This document shows positions 56,068 to 63,486 of a stretch of DNA of 64,000 nucleotides, in pieces. Source of the stretch: PALSA-607 sp963737705 (GTDB lineage Bacteria > Actinomycetota > Actinomycetes > Acidothermales > Acidothermaceae); assembly GCA_963737705.1 (NCBI GenBank), contig CAVTTP010000006.1:558001-622000 (forward strand). The letters are read 5' to 3'. The notes under the pieces were generated by a model. The model saw nothing but the letters and a program-made list of their open reading frames with translations, ran no database searches and was not told where the DNA came from. Positions within the stretch are counted from its first letter, which is position 1. The number at the start of each line of letters is the position of its first letter. The translations under genes were made by a program, and so were the position numbers.

Positions 56068-56582
56068 GTCAGCTCCTTCTCATGCACCCTGGGCTGCAGC
56101 TCCGAGGTGAGCCGCAGATTTTTCAATGCCTTCGATGCGTTGCTTCGCACAGTCGCGGGCGCGCAGTCGAGCAGGTCCGCGATCGAGACGTCGTCGAGCT
56201 GTTCGTAGTAACGGAGCACGAGCACGGCCCGCTGCTTGCGCGGCAGGGTGGCCAGCCGAGTCCAGAGTGCGTCGGCGTCGACCACGGTCTGGGCGTGGTC
56301 GCGTTCCGTCGCGCGTGCATCGCCGATTGCGTCGAGGCGCTCCCCGACGGCGCGTACGTTGCGCACCGCCCAGCTACGCCGCCACGACAGATATTCGTTG
56401 ACGATCATCCGGCGCACGTACGCGTCGGGCGAGTCGGCTTTCGCGATCTGTCGCCACCTGACCTGCGCCCTGGCCAGCACTTCCTGGACGACGTCCTGGG
56501 CGAGCTCGCGATCGCCGGTCAGGACGACGGCGTGACGCAACAGGCCGGGCAGCCGCGTTGCTATGAACTGCTCGAAGGTCAC
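56064..56582 (-). CDS. SigE-family ECF RNA polymerase sigma factor
   Basis: 172 aa. Region 2 (FIATRLPGLLRHAVVLTGDRELAQDVVQEVLARAQVRW) and region 4 (LATLPRKQRAVLVLRYYEQLDDVSIADLL, then PATVRSNASKALKNLR) match the actinobacterial SigE-type short ECF factors. The acidic DVVQEV helix contacts core polymerase. ATG 56582. It is coupled by ATGA overlap to the downstream repeat membrane protein. Confidence 0.9.
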   Translation of the reverse strand: MTFEQFIATRLPGLLRHAVVLTGDRELAQDVVQEVLARAQVRWRQIAKADSPDAYVRRMIVNEYLSWRRSWAVRNVRAVGERLDAIGDARATERDHAQTVVDADALWTRLATLPRKQRAVLVLRYYEQLDDVSIADLLDCAPATVRSNASKALKNLRLTSELQPRVHEKELT

Positions 56583-56656
56583 GTCAGTACAGACGCCACG
56601 GGTGGCCAGAACGTGCAGTCAGCACGCCGACTTTCTCGCTTTACTCGCAGGATTGC

Positions 56657-57007
56657 TTATTCGCAGGACTGCGCGGGCAGGTTCGCTGCCGCCCATTTGG
56701 TGAGCTCCTGCAACGCGGGGAGTAGCGCCTCGCCGGCGGACGTGAGCCGGTAGTCGACGGCGATGGGGGGTCCTTCGTCGACCGAGCGCTGTACGAGGCC
56801 GGCGCCGGCCAACTCGGCCAGTCGCTCTGACAGCACGGAGTCGCTGATGCCGTCGACTGCGCGCTTCAACTCGGAGAAGCCGGCCGGCCCGTTGGCCAGC
56901 GTCCCGATGATCACGCCGTTCCAGCGCTTGCCGAGAAATCCGAAGGCGCGCCGCAGCGCCGCGTCGCACGCCCGCGGCTCGTGGGTGAGCACCTGTTCCC
57001 TCGCCAT
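56657..57007 (-). CDS. HxlR-family winged-helix regulator
   Basis: 116 aa from ATG 57007. Core HxlR features: CDAALRRAFGFLGKRWNGVII, GPAGFSELKRAVDGISDSVLSERLAELAGAGLVQRS and DYRLTSAGEALLPALQELTKWA. A Cys at position 13 (EPRACDAAL) could be a redox sensor. Divergent from the nitroreductase at 57083, which it probably controls. An in-frame extension to 57145 would cross the shared promoter. Confidence 0.88.
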   Translation of the reverse strand: MAREQVLTHEPRACDAALRRAFGFLGKRWNGVIIGTLANGPAGFSELKRAVDGISDSVLSERLAELAGAGLVQRSVDEGPPIAVDYRLTSAGEALLPALQELTKWAAANLPAQSCE

Positions 57008-57039
57008 GCACACATCGTAGCGCCGTGCTACCTTCGATA

Positions 57040-57066
57040 GAGTCACTTCTTTTTTACTAGTAACAT
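57040..57066. promoter_or_regulatory. AT-rich palindromic operator between hxlR and nitroreductase genes
   Basis: TTACTAGTAA (57054-57063) is a perfect 10-bp palindrome in a locally AT-rich block bounded by CGAT and ATCG. HxlR proteins generally bind similar TA-rich palindromes in divergent promoters. Inferred from position. Confidence 0.55.
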
Positions 57067-57082
57067 CGAGAAGGGAAGCACA

Positions 57083-57706
57083 ATGACCCAGACCATAGAA
57101 ACTCCGATCACCGGCTTGGCGCGTCTCGATGACGCGGGCCGGCACGTCCTCTTCACCGGCGCCCGGACGGCGAACACCTTCGCCGACACCGCCGTCAGTG
57201 ACAGCGAACTCCGGGAGATCTGGAACCTGGCCAAGTGGCCGCCGACCGCGGCCAACATCCAGCCGCTGCGGGTCCTCTACGTCCGCACGCCGGCGGGCCG
57301 CGACCGTCTAGTCGCCCATATGGCTGACGGCAACAAGGCGAAGACAGCGTCCGCTCCGGCGGTCGCAGTGCTCGCCATCGACACGCAGTTCCACGAGCAC
57401 ATCCCGACCGTGCTGCCGTTTCGGCCCGAACTGAAGGACGTCTTTGCGGCCAACGACACGATGCGTAACGACACAGGCCGTTTCAGCGCCGCCCTGCAGG
57501 CCGGCTACTTCCTGCTGGCGGTTCGCGCCCAGGGCCTGGCTGCCGGCCCGATGGGTGGGTTCGACGCGCAGGCACTGGACGCCGACTTCTTCCCCGACGG
57601 CCGTTGGCGTTCGATCCTGGTCGTGAACATCGGTCACCCCGGCGAAGAGCCGTGGTTCGATCGGTTGCCGCGACTTGACGAGGCCGACGTCGTCCGCTGG
57701 GCCTGA
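57083..57706 (+). CDS. Nitroreductase-family FMN enzyme (RutE-like malonic semialdehyde reductase)
   Basis: 207 aa. Matches the RutE/HadB-type branch: LFTGARTANTFADTAVSDSELREIW, LAKWPPTAANIQPLRVLYVR, DTMRNDTGRFSAALQAGYFLLAVRAQGLAAGPMGGFD and SILVVNIGHPG. The ANIQP and GPMGG segments position FMN. In E. coli RutE reduces malonic semialdehyde; here the HxlR neighbour suggests aldehyde or electrophile response. ATG with AGAAGGGA upstream. Confidence 0.87.
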   Translation: MTQTIETPITGLARLDDAGRHVLFTGARTANTFADTAVSDSELREIWNLAKWPPTAANIQPLRVLYVRTPAGRDRLVAHMADGNKAKTASAPAVAVLAIDTQFHEHIPTVLPFRPELKDVFAANDTMRNDTGRFSAALQAGYFLLAVRAQGLAAGPMGGFDAQALDADFFPDGRWRSILVVNIGHPGEEPWFDRLPRLDEADVVRWA

Positions 57707-57736
57707 TCCGCGCGACCGGACGCGAAATGACCAGCC

Positions 57737-58396
57737 TTACCTCGCTGCGAATGGGCCGCTCAAAGCGGCCCATTGCAGCAACATGATGGTCTTCGCATCA
57801 GCGATCTCGCCGGTCTCGACCATTGCCAGCGCTTCGTCGAACGGCAGCTCGAGGACGTCGATATCTTCACCGTCGTCGGCCAGCCCGCCGCCCTCGCTGG
57901 TACGGCTCGCATCCGTGTAGGGCGCGGCGAAGAAGTGGATCCGTTCAGTGACCGATCCCGGACTCATGTACACGTCGAACACGTGAGTGAGCGGGCCGAC
58001 CGTAACGCCGAGTTCTTCACTGGCCTCGCGTCGGATCGCCGTCTCCGGATCGTCGGAGTCGAGGAGACCCGCCGCCGTCTCGATCAACATGCCGTCGGGG
58101 TGGTCGTTCACGTAGACCGGATAACGGAACTGCCGCGACAACAAGACCGTGCGGCGATCGACGTCGTACAACAAGATGGTCGCGCCGTTGCCGCGGTCGT
58201 AGGTCTCCCGATGCTGCGTCGACCAGTCGCCGCTTGAGTTCTGGTAATCGAAGGTCGTTCGCCGCAGCACGTGCCATCCGTCGGACGTCACCTCAACACC
58301 GCGAACCACGACCCGTGGGTTGCGCGTTAGCTCTCGCCCAACTTGATCGAGGCCCGTGCGGCCACGCGCGTCAGGGACGTCACTCCCTACCGACAC
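57737..58396 (-). CDS. Nudix hydrolase (NudK/ADP-ribose pyrophosphatase type)
   Basis: 219 aa. A perfect Nudix box (Gx5Ex7REUxEExGU) runs from GLLDSDDPETAI through RREASEELGV. The flanking VYVNDHPDGMLIETAAG and VYMSPGSVTERIHFFAA with GEDIDVLELPFDEAL resemble GDP-mannose/ADP-sugar pyrophosphatases of the NudK group. 15 nt downstream of the aldo-keto reductase gene on the same strand. GTG start. Confidence 0.9.
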   Translation of the reverse strand: MSVGSDVPDARGRTGLDQVGRELTRNPRVVVRGVEVTSDGWHVLRRTTFDYQNSSGDWSTQHRETYDRGNGATILLYDVDRRTVLLSRQFRYPVYVNDHPDGMLIETAAGLLDSDDPETAIRREASEELGVTVGPLTHVFDVYMSPGSVTERIHFFAAPYTDASRTSEGGGLADDGEDIDVLELPFDEALAMVETGEIADAKTIMLLQWAALSGPFAAR

Positions 58397-58411
58397 CTCG
58401 GTGATCCGCGC

Positions 58412-59383
58412 TCAGCTGAATCCGGCGATGTTGTGCGGCTGGTAAGGCTTCTCCAGCAGCTCGATCTCGTCGGGAGTGAGTTGGACGTCGACGGCGGCGA
58501 TTGCGTCGGCCAGATGATGCGGTTTCGTTGCGCCGACGATCGGCGCAGTGACCCCCGGCTTCGCAAGCGCCCACGCGATCGCCACCTGTGCACGCGGAAT
58601 GCCGCGCTGGTCGGCGACCTGACCGACAGCATCGACGATGGTGCGGTCATCGTCGGTGTAGAGCGTGCGACCGAACTCGTCCTTCTCCGACCGGTTGGTC
58701 GACTCGTCCCACGCCCTGGCGAGCTTGCCTCTGGCCAGCGGGCTCCAGGGGATGATCCCGGTCCCTTGGTCGACGCAGAGCGGGATCATCTCGCGCTCTT
58801 CTTCGCGGTACAGCAAGTTGTAGTGGTTCTGCATGCTGACGAACCTGGTCCAGCCGTGCAGGTCCGCGAGATAGAGCGCTTTGCTGAACTGCCAGGCGTA
58901 CATCGATGAGGCACCGATGTAGCGCGCTTTCCCGGCCTTGACGACATCGTGCAGCGCCTCGAGCGTCTCCTCGATCGGCGTCTCGTAGTCCCAGCGGTGG
59001 ATCTGGTAGAGATCGACGTAATCGGTGCCGAGCCTGCGCAAGCTGTTGTCGATCTCCGCGAGTATCGACCTGCGCGACAGGCCTCCGCCGTTCGGCCCTG
59101 GGCGCATCGTGCCGTGCACCTTAGTCGCGATCACGAGCTCTTCGCGCGGGGCGAACTTGGCGAGCGCCCGGCCGGTGATCTCCTCGCTGCTGCCAAGTGA
59201 GTACACGTTGGCTGTGTCAAAGAAGTTGATGCCGGCGTCGATTGCCTGCCGGAAGAACGGGACGCTCTCGTCCTCGGGAAGCGACCATGGCTGGTTGCCG
59301 CGGCTGGGTTCGCCGTAGCTCATGCACCCCAACGAGATACGGGATACCTGCAACCCAGTACGGCCAAGTGTCGTGTACTCCAT
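58412..59383 (-). CDS. Aldo-keto reductase (YghZ/AKR type)
   Basis: 323-aa NADPH-dependent TIM-barrel oxidoreductase. Catalytic tetrad positions are visible: Asp in INFFDTANVYSLG with the Tyr, Lys in VIATKVHGTM and His in YQIHRWDYETP. The C-terminal cofactor segment is PIVGATKPHHL. Likely reduces aldehydes or ketones. Shares a transcript with the Nudix gene and lies 56 nt after the potassium importer. Confidence 0.9.
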   Translation of the reverse strand: MEYTTLGRTGLQVSRISLGCMSYGEPSRGNQPWSLPEDESVPFFRQAIDAGINFFDTANVYSLGSSEEITGRALAKFAPREELVIATKVHGTMRPGPNGGGLSRRSILAEIDNSLRRLGTDYVDLYQIHRWDYETPIEETLEALHDVVKAGKARYIGASSMYAWQFSKALYLADLHGWTRFVSMQNHYNLLYREEEREMIPLCVDQGTGIIPWSPLARGKLARAWDESTNRSEKDEFGRTLYTDDDRTIVDAVGQVADQRGIPRAQVAIAWALAKPGVTAPIVGATKPHHLADAIAAVDVQLTPDEIELLEKPYQPHNIAGFS

Positions 59384-59439
59384 CAGTTGCCTCCTCGAAC
59401 TCCGCGTGAGATTTCGAGCCTAACTCGCAGGCAAGACCG

Positions 59440-61443
59440 CTACTGCGCCCCGGTCTTCGAATCTGCCCCGTGTGCAGACTCTGCCCCGTTGACTGACTCT
59501 GCCCGGTACAGACCTGCCCCGTTGACCGACTCTGCCCCGTTGACCGACTCTGCCCGCAACCGATCCGTCGAGTGCAGTTGCCAGGGCACGCTCGTGACCA
59601 TGACGCCCGGCTCGAACAGCAGCCGCGCCTTCAGCCGCAGCGCGCTTTGGTTGTGCAGCAGCTGTTCCCACCAATGGCCGACGACGTATTCAGGGATGAA
59701 GACGGTCACGACATCGCGCGGGCTCTGCCCCCGTCGTCCGCGTATGTATTCAAGTAACGGGCGTGTCACCTCGCGATAAGGCGAATCCAACAAGACAAGG
59801 GGGACGTCGATGCCGCGCGCTTGCCATTGCTCCTGCAGCGTTCGTGCCTCGTCTTCGTCGGCGTTGATGGTGACGGCCTCGATCGTGGTCGGGCGGGTCG
59901 CCTTGGCATACGCGAGCGCGCGCAACGCCGGGAGGTGCAGGCGAGAGACGAGGACAACGGCGTGATTGCGAGACGGCATGGTCGGGTTCTCGGCCGCGTC
60001 GATGGCGAGTTCTTCACTGACCGCGCTGTAGTGGCGCCGGATGCCTTTCATGACAGCGAAGAGCAGGATCATGGCGACGATCGCGATCCACGCGCCGTCC
60101 GGCACCTTCGCATAGAGCACGATCGCGAGAACCACAGCCGTGGCTATCGCACCTGTGAAGTTGATGACTCGCGACGTCCGGATGCCCCTGCGTTCGCTTC
60201 GCGGCGCATCGACCAGCTTCTTCTTCCAGTGCTTGACCATGCCGAACTGGCTCAGGGTGAAGCTGGTGAAGACGCCAATGATGTACAGCTGGATCAGTTT
60301 GTCGATGTTCGCGTTGAAGCCAATGATCAGCGCGATCGCGAAGCCGCCGAGCAGCAAGATGCCGTTGCTGAAGACGAGCTTGTCACCGCGCTTTTGAAGC
60401 TGCCGCGGCAAGTAACTGTGTTGAGCGAGAATCGACGACAGCACCGGGAATCCGTTGAATGCGGTGTTGGCGGCGAGGATCAAGATGCCCGCTGTCGCCG
60501 CTTGGTACAGGTAGAACAGCGCGTTCGACTTTCCGAACACGACGGCGGCAATCTGAGAGATCACCGACGGGTTGCCGCTCGGCTGGGCATGCGCTTTGAC
60601 ATGCAGGGCAAGGACCGTGATGCCGATGAACATGCTGACTGCGAGCGTGCCCATCGCGGTCAACGTCTTCGCTGCATTGCGTGCCTTTGGTTTGCGGAAC
60701 GACGGCACTCCGTTGCTAATGGCTTCGACTCCAGTAAGAGCCGTGCAACCAGAAGCAAACGCCTTCAGCGTGAGCAGGATCAACGCGAGGCCAGCGAGAT
60801 GGCTGTGGGTGAACGTCTCCGAGGATGTCGACGCCCGGGGTAGGCCGCCGTGGGCAGCTTTGACCGCAGCGACTGCGAACATCACGAACGTCAGCCCGAT
60901 GAACGAGTACGTGGGGACCGCGAACGCGCGACCGGACTCTTTAACGCCCCGCAGGTTGGCCACCATGAGTAAGACCACAAAGCCGACCGACAACGCAACC
61001 GCATGGCGGTGCAACGACGGGAACGCACTGGTGATGGCGACCACACCGGAGACCACCGACACGGCGACCGTCATGACGTAGTCGACCAGCAGGGCGCTCC
61101 CGGCGGTCAGCGCGGCGTTCTCGCCGAAGTTGTCGAGGCTTACCGCAAAGGCACCGCCACCGTTCGGATATGCCTTACAGATCTGCCGGTAGGACAGCGT
61201 CACGATCACGAGCAGTAGCGCAACAGCCGCCGCGACGTTCTTGGCGTAGGTCAAGGCGGCTGCCCCGCCGCCGACCGCCAGGACGAGGACGATCTCCTCG
61301 GTCGCGTACGCCACCGACGAGATCGGGTCCGACGCAAAGATGGGCAGTGCCAGCCATTTCGGCAGCAGCGTTTCGTGGAGTTGCTGGCTTCGAAGCGGCC
61401 GTCCGACGAAGAGCCGTTTCACGCTGCCGACTGAAGTGGTCAC
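59440..61443 (-). CDS. KimA-type potassium importer (APC superfamily)
   Basis: 667 aa with about 12 helices and a cytoplasmic C-terminal domain. Segments closely follow Bacillus KimA/YdaO: FASDPISSVAYATEEIVLVL, LSYRQICKAYPNGGGAFAVS, FGENAALTAGSALLVDYVMTVAVSVVSG, KAFASGCTALTGVEAISNGVP and, at the end, LLHNQSALRLKARLLF. KimA is a high-affinity K+/H+ symporter. The last 40 residues are tandem ESVNGA repeats, an extra tail. Divergent from the KdpD-like kinase gene; the shared gap holds the 11-21-11 repeat block. GTG start with weak ribosome site, possibly leaderless. Confidence 0.88.
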   Translation of the reverse strand: MTTSVGSVKRLFVGRPLRSQQLHETLLPKWLALPIFASDPISSVAYATEEIVLVLAVGGGAAALTYAKNVAAAVALLLVIVTLSYRQICKAYPNGGGAFAVSLDNFGENAALTAGSALLVDYVMTVAVSVVSGVVAITSAFPSLHRHAVALSVGFVVLLMVANLRGVKESGRAFAVPTYSFIGLTFVMFAVAAVKAAHGGLPRASTSSETFTHSHLAGLALILLTLKAFASGCTALTGVEAISNGVPSFRKPKARNAAKTLTAMGTLAVSMFIGITVLALHVKAHAQPSGNPSVISQIAAVVFGKSNALFYLYQAATAGILILAANTAFNGFPVLSSILAQHSYLPRQLQKRGDKLVFSNGILLLGGFAIALIIGFNANIDKLIQLYIIGVFTSFTLSQFGMVKHWKKKLVDAPRSERRGIRTSRVINFTGAIATAVVLAIVLYAKVPDGAWIAIVAMILLFAVMKGIRRHYSAVSEELAIDAAENPTMPSRNHAVVLVSRLHLPALRALAYAKATRPTTIEAVTINADEDEARTLQEQWQARGIDVPLVLLDSPYREVTRPLLEYIRGRRGQSPRDVVTVFIPEYVVGHWWEQLLHNQSALRLKARLLFEPGVMVTSVPWQLHSTDRLRAESVNGAESVNGAGLYRAESVNGAESAHGADSKTGAQ
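59477..59553. repeat. 18-bp tandem repeat encoding the ESVNGA tail of the potassium importer
   Basis: GACTCTGCCCCGTTGACC recurs about three times perfectly, with two degenerate units, in frame at the 3' end of the gene. It adds repeats of Ala-Glu-Ser-Val-Asn-Gly. Confidence 0.85.
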
Positions 61444-61477
61444 TATCTCGACGCTAGTAGGGCTCGACCGACCTGAG

Positions 61478-61527
61478 CGTCAGTGCGACGTCAAGATCAA
61501 TGGGGCAACCGTCAAGGAAGCGTCAAG
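61478..61527. promoter_or_regulatory. Four CGTCA(A/G)-type direct repeats between kimA-like and kinase genes, putative KdpE-type operator
   Basis: GTCAGT at 61479 and GTCAAG at 61490, 61511 and 61522, each preceded by C: spacing 11, 21 and 11 bp, exactly as at 20107-20156 in front of the kdp operon. It lies 35 nt upstream of the importer GTG on one side and 58 nt upstream of the kinase GTG on the other. Seen in sequence; regulator identity inferred. Confidence 0.65.
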
Positions 61528-61584
61528 ATCGTGGCGCGCCCGGCCTGCGGGGTGATCTGGTCGTGGAAGGGCCACACTCGTGTC

Positions 61585-62706
61585 GTGACGTGGAGACAAG
61601 CGCTCGGCGCCGCTTCAGGCATTGGCGGCCGTCGACTCCTCGGCGGGTTCGTGCTCGAGGCGGTCGGCCTTCCCGTCCTCACCCTCTGTCTGGCGGCTGT
61701 GCGATCTCATCTTGTGTTTGCCGACGACCTGCTGCTCTATCTGGCTGCCGTGATCGGGGTCACGTTGGTGGGCGGCTTCTGGCCATCGGTGGTGGCCGCG
61801 ATCGCTAGCAGCCTGTTGTTGAACTGGTACTTCACGCCGCCCGTGCACACCTGGACCATCGATTCGCCGCAGAACCTGTTCGCACTGGTGCTGTTCGTCG
61901 TGGTGGCCGTCACCGTCAGCAGCGTCGTTCATCTCGCCGCCCGGCGGGCGGTGCTCGCTGCCGGGCTCGCCGCAGAGGCGGCCCGCGCGCAAGGGCTGGC
62001 CGAGGGCAACCGGATCCGCACTGCATTGCTCGCAGCCGTCGGGCACGATTTGCGCACCCCGCTCGCGTCAGTGAAGGCGAGCGTGAGCACGTTGCGCCAG
62101 ACCGACGTGACGTGGTCTCCCGAGGATCAAACGGAACTGCTCGCCACCATCGAAGAGGGCGCTGACCGGCTCAACGGGTTGATCAGCAACCTGCTCGATA
62201 TGAGCAGGCTTCAGACCGGCGCCGTGCAACTGTTCGTCCGGCCGACATCACTGGAGGAAGTCGCGCCGCTCGTCGTGCAAGGTGTGGACGGCGGTGGGTT
62301 GCTGCGGGTCGAGATATCCGAGGACCTCCCACTGTTCGCCGCCGACCCCGGGTTGCTGGAGAGGGCGCTGGCGAACCTCGTGGCGAACGCGCTGCGTTAC
62401 TCACCTCCCGACCAGCCACCGACGCTTGCCGCGCGGGCCGTGCAAAACGGCAACACCCACGGCGCCGTCCAGATCGACGTCGTAGACCATGGTCCTGGCG
62501 TACCGGCCGATCAGTGGGAACGCATCGTCCAGCCTTTCGAGCAGATCGGCGACGCGCGCAGCAGTAACGGCGTCGGGCTCGGGCTCGCGGTGACCAAAGG
62601 GTTCGTCGAGGCAATGGGTGGCAAGCTCAGCGCCGACGCGACAGCTGGCGGCGGGTTGACGATGCGCATCGAGTTGCCAACCATCGCTGCGGGCGCACAG
62701 CCATGA
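61585..62706 (+). CDS. Short KdpD-like sensor histidine kinase (DUF4118-HisKA-HATPase)
   Basis: 373 aa. It lacks the N-terminal KdpD and USP domains of full KdpD. Four short helices of the DUF4118 type (about 20-115; DDLLLYLAAVIGVTLVGGFW, LLLNWYFTPPVHTWTIDSPQ) closely resemble those of the KdpD in the same window. HisKA follows with His154 in AVGHDLRTPLAS, then HATPase with NLVANALRYSPP and GVGLGLAVT. Start GTG 61585 is tentative (GTG 61552 is possible). The stop overlaps a mini-ORF by ATGA. Confidence 0.88.
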   Translation: MTWRQALGAASGIGGRRLLGGFVLEAVGLPVLTLCLAAVRSHLVFADDLLLYLAAVIGVTLVGGFWPSVVAAIASSLLLNWYFTPPVHTWTIDSPQNLFALVLFVVVAVTVSSVVHLAARRAVLAAGLAAEAARAQGLAEGNRIRTALLAAVGHDLRTPLASVKASVSTLRQTDVTWSPEDQTELLATIEEGADRLNGLISNLLDMSRLQTGAVQLFVRPTSLEEVAPLVVQGVDGGGLLRVEISEDLPLFAADPGLLERALANLVANALRYSPPDQPPTLAARAVQNGNTHGAVQIDVVDHGPGVPADQWERIVQPFEQIGDARSSNGVGLGLAVTKGFVEAMGGKLSADATAGGGLTMRIELPTIAAGAQP

Positions 62707-62771
62707 CATGGCCAGCGGAGCTGCGATGACATGGCCAGCGGAGCTGCGATGACATGCCCAGCGGAGCTGCG
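62703..62771 (+). repeat. Three 23-bp tandem repeats forming a chain of coupled 8-codon mini-ORFs
   Basis: Units 62703-62725, 62726-62748 and 62749-62771 are identical except one G to C change in the third. Each starts ATG, carries GGAG before the next unit and reads MTWPAELR (third unit MTCPAELR). Each stop TGA overlaps the ATG of the next unit (ATGA). The first ATG overlaps the kinase stop and the last stop overlaps the regulator ATG at 62772. Confidence 0.9.
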
Positions 62772-63452
62772 ATGACCAGCGTCCTCGTCATCGACGACGA
62801 AGCGGCGATCCTGCGTGCGCTTCGCATCAACCTGTCGGCTCGCGACTACAAGGTCACGACCGCGTCCGACGGCGCGTCGGGTCTCGCGGCGATGGCACGT
62901 GAGCGCCCAGACGTGGTGATCCTCGACCTCGGGCTGCCCGACATGGCCGGCACCGACGTGATTCGCGGGATCCGTGGCTGGTCGAGTGTTCCGATCATCG
63001 TGCTGTCGGCGAATGAGCAGGAATTGCAGAAGGTGCAGGCACTTGATGCCGGTGCCGACGACTACGTCACCAAGCCCTTCGGCATGAATGAATTGCTCGC
63101 CCGCCTGCGAGCAGCGACCCGGCGGGCCGCACCGGGAGTCGACGAGCCAGTCGTGGTCACGCCCGAGTTCACCATCGATCTCGGCGCCAAGCGGGTTGTG
63201 CTCCGCGATGGCCGCGACGTCCGGCTGACCCCGACGGAGTGGCAGCTGCTCGAGGTGCTCGCCCGCCATGGCGGCCGGCTCGTGAGCGGGCGCCAACTGC
63301 TTCAAGACGTGTGGGGACCGACCTACGGGACAGAGACCAACTACTTGCGCGTGTACATGGCACAACTGCGCCGCAAGCTCGAGCCCGATCCGGCGCGGCC
63401 GCGCTACCTGATCACGGAGCCGGGCATGGGCTACCGCCTGGTGACCGACTGA
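62772..63452 (+). CDS. KdpE-like response regulator of the second potassium system
   Basis: 226 aa from ATG 62772 (GGAG 5 nt upstream; ATG 62754 is in frame and gives 6 extra residues). Receiver with Asp52 in VVILDLGLPDMAG, DDE at 8-10 and Lys in DYVTKPFGM. The winged helix (LTPTEWQLLEVLARHGGRLV, YMAQLRRKLEPDPARPRYL) is almost the same as in KdpE of this window. That similarity supports recognition of a common DNA motif. Translated from a coupled mini-ORF chain rather than directly from the kinase gene. Confidence 0.9.
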   Translation: MTSVLVIDDEAAILRALRINLSARDYKVTTASDGASGLAAMARERPDVVILDLGLPDMAGTDVIRGIRGWSSVPIIVLSANEQELQKVQALDAGADDYVTKPFGMNELLARLRAATRRAAPGVDEPVVVTPEFTIDLGAKRVVLRDGRDVRLTPTEWQLLEVLARHGGRLVSGRQLLQDVWGPTYGTETNYLRVYMAQLRRKLEPDPARPRYLITEPGMGYRLVTD

Positions 63453-63486
63453 CGCTCGCCGAGGTCGACTGCGAGAGGATCGCTCC

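Noticed and set aside
61483..61584. Upstream extension of the KdpD-like kinase to 61483
   Set aside because: Would place the start inside the repeat block, the added residues are Arg/Gln-rich and no ribosome site precedes it.
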